9,075 nt of DNA from Methanosarcina sp. GTDB taxonomy: Archaea > Halobacteriota > Methanosarcinia > Methanosarcinales > Methanosarcinaceae. The notes under the pieces were generated by a model. That model was not told the DNA's origin, made no database searches, and saw only the letters and a program-made list of their open reading frames with translations. The stretch is taken from assembly GCA_003157235.1 (NCBI GenBank), contig PMJC01000416.1, positions 1 through 9,075 on the forward strand. The letters run 5' to 3'. A program made the translations under genes and the position numbers. How positions within the stretch are numbered: position 1 is the stretch's first letter; each line of letters begins with the position of its first letter. Below, in pieces: positions 5,709-9,075 of this stretch.

Positions 5709-5749
5709 TGAGGCTAATTTGCTCCCTCTGGTTCAGAGAGGAATTGGGG
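5709..5749 (-). repeat. Dispersed repeat, copy D (inside a gene end)
   Basis: TGAGGCTAATTTGCTCC is identical to copy F over 17 bases; the other half (AGAGGAATTGGG) has diverged and a few bases are inserted. In gene orientation the copy supplies about the last 11 codons and the TAG stop of the gene at 5714-6232. Its middle holds a CCTCT/AGAGG inverted repeat. Confidence 0.65.
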
Positions 5750-6232
5750 GCATATCTCATAATTTTTCCACGCTGCATGCTCCGCAATATCCAACAGGAT
5801 TTTTTGTCCTTGCATTGGATGTTGTGCTAATTGACTAATTAAACTTTTCTCTATTGAATTGGCAGCAGGCGCAGGAAGAAATCTACGCCCAAAACGCTTG
5901 TGGTCTTCAATTTCCGCTGGATCATTTTCCCAGAATGTGCAAGGGTCACCGGTTGTTTCTCTTGGGTCAATAAAGCCTGTTTTAATTACACCTTCAGGAT
6001 CAACGTGATAAGTTACATCCCAATCGTCATTCCAGTCTATTTTTATTGCACATCTTGAAGCACCTTGATAGTAAAAAGTTACAGGAATTTCGAGAGATCC
6101 TAGCAGATATTCATGTTCAGTTGCTGATTTATCTGGATATTGAACATGTCTTTTTATCGCCTCTGCCATTATTCCGGCGAATTCTGCATTTCTTGCTACT
6201 TCTTGTCTTTGTGAATTATCTCCTTCTGGCAT
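5714..6232 (-). CDS. Unrecognised 172-residue soluble protein
   Basis: No family is recognised. The protein has no signal peptide or membrane segment. The N-terminal third is helical in character (EVARNAEFAGIMAEAIKRHV). The middle alternates hydrophobic and aromatic residues as in a beta-sheet, with an acidic WNDDWDV stretch and FIDPRETTGDPCTFWEND, and the C-terminal third again looks helical. Its last 10 or so residues (through EPEGAN) are encoded by repeat copy D, so the C-terminus was probably acquired when the repeat landed or recombined there. A TGATATAAT box ends 9 bases before the ATG, supporting this start. The high fraction of W, D and E and the intact frame argue that it is real. 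Confidence 0.7.
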   Translation of the reverse strand: MPEGDNSQRQEVARNAEFAGIMAEAIKRHVQYPDKSATEHEYLLGSLEIPVTFYYQGASRCAIKIDWNDDWDVTYHVDPEGVIKTGFIDPRETTGDPCTFWENDPAEIEDHKRFGRRFLPAPAANSIEKSLISQLAQHPMQGQKILLDIAEHAAWKNYEICPQFLSEPEGAN

Positions 6233-6241
6233 ATTTAGGGG

Positions 6242-6249
6242 ATTATATC
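6242..6249 (-). promoter_or_regulatory. Extended -10 box of the 5714-6232 gene
   Basis: On the minus strand it reads TGATATAAT (TATAAT at 6247-6242) and ends 9 bases before the ATG at 6232, giving a leader of about 2 bases. Confidence 0.65.
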
Positions 6250-6254
6250 ACAAT

Positions 6255-6292
6255 TGAGGCTACGTAACTCCGAGGGATAGAGGATGTTAGAG
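6255..6292 (-). repeat. Dispersed repeat, copy E
   Basis: This is a 38-bp copy: TGAGGCTACGTAACTCCGAG, then GGATAGAGGATGTTAGAG. In gene orientation it begins 5 bases after the stop codon of the gene at 6298-6891. Seven bases separate its other end from the TATAAT of the next gene. Confidence 0.8.
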
Positions 6293-6297
6293 GCTAG

Positions 6298-6891
6298 TTA
6301 TACAACTCGGCCAGCAGCTTGATTTAAACCTACAGCGTGCTGTACCACTTGAGGTTCTACACCCATACGCAACTGGGCATCTGCAATGTCTTTTTCAAAA
6401 GTTTTTGCTCGTACCATGTTCTTTTTAGTTGCTAACCTGTCTAGTTGCTCTTGAGTTAGTGGCCTGTTTTCTCCGAGAGATACAGGTACATGCCATAGCG
6501 GATAGTCTATAGCAGCATCAATCTCCACAGCTGTTAGAGGTACTCCTTGGTCTTCAATATCTGTAATTATGTGAGCCCAAGATGGGTAGCCAGCATTTTC
6601 ATTCACTTCCCCCCAGCCCCATTCTCTTTTCACTTTCCCAGAATAAGCCTCACACCAAGTTCTATTCTCAGCCAAATCTTGTCTTTGTCTATCAAGAGTT
6701 TCCCTGGCTCTGTCTTCTCTCCAGCCCTCAGTCCTAAGCCATTCCTCATGTCTTCTTAGCTCAGCTGCGGCTTTTTCGTCAAACTCTGCTGGATTAAATA
6801 TATATCTATCCTCTTGAGGAATTTGAGGTTGTTCACCCGTTGGTTCTACTGGAGCAGGAACTCCCCTTGATGCGTCTATTGGTTCTGTCAT
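6298..6891 (-). CDS. Unrecognised 197-residue protein with charged helical region
   Basis: No family is recognised. Residues 1-30 are rich in Pro, Glu and Gln and look disordered. Residues about 35-80 form a strongly charged helical region with many E, R and W residues (AELRRHEEWLRTEGWREDRA), and the rest looks like a small mixed fold with WGWGEVNENAGYPSW. No signal peptide or membrane segment is seen. The general plan (MTxP start, proline-rich head, charged helices, globular end) and the higher G and C content recall the gene at 2270, and both have a TTGACA promoter overlapped by an inverted repeat; I cannot show homology. Its leader is about 7 bases, without a Shine-Dalgarno sequence. A repeat copy lies at each end. 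Confidence 0.7.
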   Translation of the reverse strand: MTEPIDASRGVPAPVEPTGEQPQIPQEDRYIFNPAEFDEKAAAELRRHEEWLRTEGWREDRARETLDRQRQDLAENRTWCEAYSGKVKREWGWGEVNENAGYPSWAHIITDIEDQGVPLTAVEIDAAIDYPLWHVPVSLGENRPLTQEQLDRLATKKNMVRAKTFEKDIADAQLRMGVEPQVVQHAVGLNQAAGRVV

Positions 6892-6905
6892 ATTTTTCTC
6901 TGTCT

Positions 6906-6936
6906 ATAGTATCCTTAATCATTGACAAATTGTCAA
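6906..6936 (-). promoter_or_regulatory. Promoter of the 6298-6891 gene
   Basis: On the minus strand TTGACA (6936-6931, perfect) and TACTAT (6911-6906) are 19 bases apart, a little long. The -10 ends 14 bases before the ATG. Confidence 0.5.
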
Positions 6937-6937
6937 T
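6921..6937. promoter_or_regulatory. 17-bp palindrome over the -35 box
   Basis: ATTGACAA-A-TTGTCAAT is a perfect palindrome with one central base. It contains the -35 box of the gene at 6298-6891, so it looks like an operator for a dimeric regulator. Confidence 0.5.
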
Positions 6938-6983
6938 AGGATAATGGTTGAGTAGAGTATGGGCAGGTAAAATGTACGCTATT

Positions 6984-7022
6984 TGAGGCTAATTTGCTCC
7001 GAGGGATAGACGATATTAGAAC
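6984..7022 (-). repeat. Dispersed repeat, copy F
   Basis: This is the most symmetrical copy: TGAGGCTAATTTGCTCCGAG, then GGATAGACGATATTAGAAC. CTAAT near one end pairs with ATTAG near the other. In gene orientation it starts directly after the stop codon of the alpha/beta hydrolase gene. Confidence 0.8.
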
Positions 7023-7736
7023 TTATTTTATCCAATTAAGGGTTTCTTGAAATAACTTTTCTTCCACCCCATCTTCATTAAAGTTGTGGCTCGCACCCTC
7101 AATAACAGCAAATTCTTTAGGCTGATTTGCTTGTTCAAAATATTTTCGGCCACCGTCTTTAAGTATTCCATTGCCTGCGACAATTATTTTGAGTGGTTTT
7201 GTAAATTTTGAGGATAGGTGATCGGGGTTAAAATCGACGCATTCCTGATACATCTGCTTTCCAATTGTATATGACACTCCCCAGTCATCGAAATAATATA
7301 GACCAAGCTCTTTTATATATTTAGCGTCTTTAACTAACCAGCTCTTAGTATCAGAAGATGGATCCCAAAGTATAGCTTTATCAAACTGCTGTTTTTTTGA
7401 TGAAAGTATTATTATTCCGCTAAAACTATGTCCAACAACAATAATGTTTTTGGCTTTATCTCTAAAATATGACACTATTGTATCTAAGTCGGAGACATGA
7501 TTTGAGATGCTACAATCATTTAACTGCCTAGAATCTTCTTCCTCGCCATAGAAATTAAATCTAAATGAAGAAATTCCATGTTTCTCAAAAAACCTAGCAC
7601 CATTGAAAAAAATGTGATGATTCTTATCTCCTGTAAATCCGTGAGCAAATATTATAAGGGGTTGATCAAGGTTTCCTCTTAGAGTGCCATAAGCAAACTT
7701 ATTATCTCCAAGGGGGATTTTTATTTCTTCTTCCAT
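7023..7736 (-). CDS. Alpha/beta hydrolase
   Basis: This 237-residue protein has a full alpha/beta-hydrolase fold pattern and probably cleaves an ester or amide of a small molecule in the cytoplasm; no signal peptide is present. HGFTG at 32-36 is the oxyanion-hole motif. The nucleophile elbow is GHSFSG at 102-107, with S104 the likely nucleophile and Ser in place of the usual second Gly. The acid is probably D194 (NGILKDGG), and H217 in GASHNF is the catalytic His, so a complete triad can be proposed. The gene is predicted leaderless, with TGATATAAT 6 bases before the ATG. Repeat copy F follows the stop codon at once. Upstream, toward the kinase gene, lies a different short repeat element. Confidence 0.87.
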   Translation of the reverse strand: MEEEIKIPLGDNKFAYGTLRGNLDQPLIIFAHGFTGDKNHHIFFNGARFFEKHGISSFRFNFYGEEEDSRQLNDCSISNHVSDLDTIVSYFRDKAKNIIVVGHSFSGIIILSSKKQQFDKAILWDPSSDTKSWLVKDAKYIKELGLYYFDDWGVSYTIGKQMYQECVDFNPDHLSSKFTKPLKIIVAGNGILKDGGRKYFEQANQPKEFAVIEGASHNFNEDGVEEKLFQETLNWIK

Positions 7737-7742
7737 GAGTTG

Positions 7743-7750
7743 ATTATATC
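7743..7750 (-). promoter_or_regulatory. Extended -10 box of the hydrolase gene
   Basis: On the minus strand it reads TGATATAAT (TATAAT at 7748-7743) and ends 6 bases before the ATG at 7736. Confidence 0.7.
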
Positions 7751-7762
7751 AGAAAGCTTCTT

Positions 7763-7777
7763 AGGGGTCTTGCCCCT
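7763..7777. repeat. AGGGG/CCCCT hairpin, element copy 1
   Basis: AGGGG-TCTTG-CCCCT forms a 5-bp hairpin. In gene orientation the stretch GAGGGGCAAGACCCCTAAGA resembles the element at 8415-8429 (GAGGGGTGCAACCCTTAGAA), and both lie upstream of a promoter. The plus-strand side is followed by a C/T-rich run, but no plus-strand gene ends here, so a terminator role is doubtful. Confidence 0.5.
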
Positions 7778-7783
7778 CTTTTG

Positions 7784-7807
7784 GTACTTTCACGATTGAT
7801 CAAGTAC
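7784..7807. repeat. GTACTT/AAGTAC inverted repeat
   Basis: GTACTT (7784-7789) and AAGTAC (7802-7807) are perfectly complementary with a 12-base spacer. It lies between the kinase and hydrolase genes; its role is unknown. Confidence 0.35.
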
Positions 7808-7847
7808 TACTTCTTCTGAAGGGCGCAATGGTTTCCGCTTCGTAGAT

Positions 7848-8357
7848 TTAATTTATTTTCCTTAGCCATTCAGTAATATTTTGACCAGCTTGATAGACTA
7901 TGAATTTCTCGTCATCTTTGGGAAATTGAAAACCATCAGCGCACATATTAAAATCATTAATATGAACTGCATATCTTTCATTGGTTGTATTATTTTCCTG
8001 CCATCTCTTAAAAGCGTCTTCTCTAGAAATGTTTACAATTATAACTAATGGTTCAGCTCCATTTTCATTAGCTAAATTTCTTAAATAATCACGATCCTTT
8101 TTAATTAATGCAGTTGTATCATAAACCAAACTTTTTCCTTGTTTTAAAATTTCTATGGCTCTCTGTTCCGCTTCCTTATGTATGTCTTTCCAAATCTCTT
8201 CTGGAATAAATTCACCATTTAGTCCAAGTCCTCTTTCTCGAGAAACCTCATCGGGATCAATATATGGAATAGATTTTGTTTTAGCAATTTCTCTCGCTAA
8301 TACTGATTTTCCAGCAAAAGACATACCGCTTAAAATATATAATATTGGTTTATTCAT
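7848..8357 (-). CDS. P-loop ATPase/kinase, AAA_33-like
   Basis: This 169-residue protein resembles the small P-loop kinases of the AAA_33/zeta-toxin-like group, which phosphorylate small molecules, nucleic-acid ends or sugars; the substrate cannot be told. The Walker A motif is GMSFAGKS at residues 11-18. YIDPDEVSRERG (32-43) fits the DxD/E segment that binds substrate or metal. LVYDTTALIKKDRDYLR (77-93) fits the strand with D80 and the following R residues of the family's second motif. SREDAFKRWQENN has the basic residues of a lid-like helix. Length and frame are normal. The promoter is nearly consensus and leaderless. It heads the minus-strand series, 111 bases before the hydrolase gene, with no 38-bp repeat between them. 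Confidence 0.83.
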   Translation of the reverse strand: MNKPILYILSGMSFAGKSVLAREIAKTKSIPYIDPDEVSRERGLGLNGEFIPEEIWKDIHKEAEQRAIEILKQGKSLVYDTTALIKKDRDYLRNLANENGAEPLVIIVNISREDAFKRWQENNTTNERYAVHINDFNMCADGFQFPKDDEKFIVYQAGQNITEWLRKIN

Positions 8358-8363
8358 TTACTC

Positions 8364-8393
8364 ATTATAGTTTAACAATAAATTTAGTTTCAA
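8364..8393 (-). promoter_or_regulatory. Promoter of the kinase gene
   Basis: On the minus strand TTGAAA and TATAAT (8369-8364) are 18 bases apart, and the -10 ends 6 bases before the ATG at 8357, predicting a leaderless mRNA. Confidence 0.7.
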
Positions 8394-8414
8394 GTTTTAC
8401 ATTTAGTGTTTCTA

Positions 8415-8429
8415 AGGGTTGCACCCCTC
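8415..8429. repeat. AGGG/CCCT element, copy 2
   Basis: AGGGTTGCACCCCTC has a short stem (AGGG/CCCT). In gene orientation it reads GAGGGGTGCAACCCT, followed by TAGAA, like the element at 7763-7777. It lies upstream of the kinase promoter. Confidence 0.45.
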
Positions 8430-8477
8430 AGATTACAAGAGTATATAAACGAAGTCTTTGCTTCGCTCTTGTAATCT
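8430..8477. repeat. Nested 12-bp inverted repeat upstream of DUF2958
   Basis: AGATTACAAGAG (8430-8441) pairs perfectly with CTCTTGTAATCT (8466-8477). CGAAG (8450-8454) and CTTCG (8461-8465) inside pair again. There is no T-run after either side, so it is not a simple terminator; it may be a leader structure or a recombination site. Confidence 0.6.
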
Positions 8478-8502
8478 TCACCCCGCATATTTCGTCTCTG
8501 GT

Positions 8503-8524
8503 ATAGGAAGCAGGTTTGCTTCCT
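8503..8524 (+). promoter_or_regulatory. Second hairpin in the DUF2958 leader
   Basis: TAGGAAGC and GCTTCCTA form an 8-bp stem around AGGTTT. It lies about 35 bases before the start codon and is followed by AAAAAC. A weak extended -10 (TGGTATAGG, 8499-8507) overlaps it. It may be part of an untranslated leader; no known riboswitch is recognised. Confidence 0.4.
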
Positions 8525-8542
8525 AAAAACAAATTCTAAAAA

Positions 8543-8553
8543 GAGAGGGGGTG
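8543..8553 (+). promoter_or_regulatory. Strong Shine-Dalgarno sequence of DUF2958
   Basis: GAGAGGGGGTG lies about 5 bases before the ATG and is close to the ideal AGGAGGTG. It is the only strong site of this kind in the window, where other genes appear leaderless. Confidence 0.75.
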
Positions 8554-8557
8554 AAAT

Positions 8558-8866
8558 ATGAAACTAATAACAGAAGAACTAAGAAAAGCATTGCCGGCAC
8601 TCTATTCTCAAGAAAACGAGAAAGATCCGATGGTTGTTTGTAAATTCTTTGCTGTTTGGACAAGCTGGAAATGGTACGGCATAGAATTTGACGGAAAAGA
8701 TTCTTTTTTCGGTTACGTAGCAGGAGACTATCCAGAGTTAGGATATTTTAGTCTTTCCGAACTGCAAAACCTTAAGGGTCCGATGGATTTAAGTATTGAA
8801 AGGGACATGTATTTTAAGCCTATCAGGCTTTCAGAAATTAAAAAGCTACACGAACCACAAGAGTAG
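8558..8866 (+). CDS. DUF2958 family protein
   Basis: This 102-residue protein matches DUF2958, a small family of unknown function typical of plasmids, conjugative elements and phages. Signature blocks are the start ITEELRKALPALYSQE (4-19), VCKFFAVWTSWKWYGIEFDG, and the strongly conserved ELGYFSLSELQNLKGP, followed by LSIERDMYFKPIRLSEI. The family length is about 100 residues, so the gene is complete. It differs from its neighbours in having a strong Shine-Dalgarno site and a structured leader of up to 120 bases, which suggests a different origin or expression mode. An intrinsic terminator begins 6 bases after the stop codon. It converges on a minus-strand gene whose stop lies inside the terminator's T-run. 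Confidence 0.87.
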   Translation: MKLITEELRKALPALYSQENEKDPMVVCKFFAVWTSWKWYGIEFDGKDSFFGYVAGDYPELGYFSLSELQNLKGPMDLSIERDMYFKPIRLSEIKKLHEPQE

Positions 8867-8872
8867 GGCTTT

Positions 8873-8909
8873 AATCCTACCGCTTTCTAACCGAAGCGGT
8901 AGGATTTTT
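8873..8909 (+). terminator. Intrinsic terminator of DUF2958
   Basis: AATCCTACCGCTT (8873-8885) pairs perfectly with AAGCGGTAGGATT (8894-8906), 13 pairs around an 8-base loop, followed by a T-run (8905-8909) and ATT. In the minus direction the stem is preceded and followed by bases without a T-run, so it works for the plus strand only. Confidence 0.9.
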
Positions 8910-9075
8910 ATTCAACCTCTTCCCAAATCTCTCCAGTAACGCCACCTTCGGTTTGTACGTCGCTAGCTACCGCGAGATTGATTGATAAATCATCAGGGCT
9001 ATCATCATCAAACAGCGTTTTGATATACCTCTTTGCATAAATCATGCGCTCTTTTGTTTGAAACACAAATAATAG
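8908..9075 (-). CDS. C-terminal end of an unrecognised acidic protein, cut by the window edge
   Basis: The minus-strand frame is open from the window edge for 55 codons and stops with TAA at 8910-8908. No family is recognised. The visible part starts hydrophobic (LLFVFQTKERM), continues MIYAKRYIKTLFDDDSPDDL, and ends in an acidic tail with GEIWEEVE. A Met at residue 11 of the visible part could be the start of a short 45-residue protein, but no -10 box is seen 6-9 bases before it, so the gene probably extends beyond the window. The stop codon overlaps the T-run of the convergent terminator. Balanced codon use and the absence of other stops support coding. Confidence 0.55.
   Translation of the reverse strand, partial: LLFVFQTKERMIYAKRYIKTLFDDDSPDDLSINLAVASDVQTEGGVTGEIWEEVE

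Noticed and set aside
3681..7022. CRISPR array
   Set aside because: The repeats are separated by whole genes of 400-700 bases, not by uniform short spacers, and no cas gene is present.
7763..7785. AGGGG/CCCCT hairpin followed by CTTTT as a plus-strand terminator
   Set aside because: No plus-strand gene lies upstream within reach, and a similar element upstream of the kinase has no T-run, so a dispersed element is the better reading.

Overview
The window looks like an accessory region of a small-genome bacterium, most probably a Candidate Phyla Radiation (Patescibacteria) lineage. This is inferred, with no marker gene present. It is AT-rich, its proteins are small and mostly come from families typical of accessory gene pools, and TGA is used as a stop (2270-3088), so it uses the standard bacterial code. 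Most genes lack a Shine-Dalgarno sequence. Instead they carry a -10 box (usually TATAAT, often extended as TGnTATAAT) that ends 6-9 bases before the ATG, which is the arrangement expected for leaderless mRNAs. This signal also corrects several starts, for example 1141, 2270 and 4188.

Left part (1-3661). A type II toxin-antitoxin pair opens the window: a Phd/YefM antitoxin, cut by the window edge, and a RelE/ParE toxin. About 420 bases follow with no convincing gene but with a good hairpin. Next, on the minus strand, come an XRE regulator and a DUF3800 protein (RNase H-like fold, predicted nuclease). Between them a plus-strand promoter leads directly into a terminator-like hairpin, suggesting a very short RNA. 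Divergent from DUF3800 is an unrecognised 272-residue protein whose -35 box sits inside a 10-bp inverted repeat. An NTF2/SnoaL-like gene follows.

Centre (3681-7736). Seven genes all lie on the minus strand: alpha/beta hydrolase, two unrecognised proteins, GNAT acetyltransferase, ACT-domain protein, NUDIX hydrolase and DUF5680 protein, in transcription order. A dispersed repeat of about 38 bp lies just after, or overlapping, the stop codon of six of the seven. It has short complementary ends (CTAAY...RTTAG type). Nearly every gene has its own promoter. One gene plus one 3'-end recombination-like site, with NUDIX, GNAT and similar contents, recalls an integron gene-cassette array, but the repeat does not have canonical attC boxes. 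This is the most interesting feature of the window.

Right part (7737-9075). A P-loop kinase (minus strand) shares a short GAGGGG...CCC element upstream of its promoter with the hydrolase. A DUF2958 gene (plus strand), the only gene here with a strong Shine-Dalgarno sequence, ends in a clear intrinsic terminator and converges on a minus-strand gene cut by the window edge.

No pathway links these genes. They read as independent accessory functions (stress, modification, hydrolysis, plasmid or element maintenance) gathered in one variable region.
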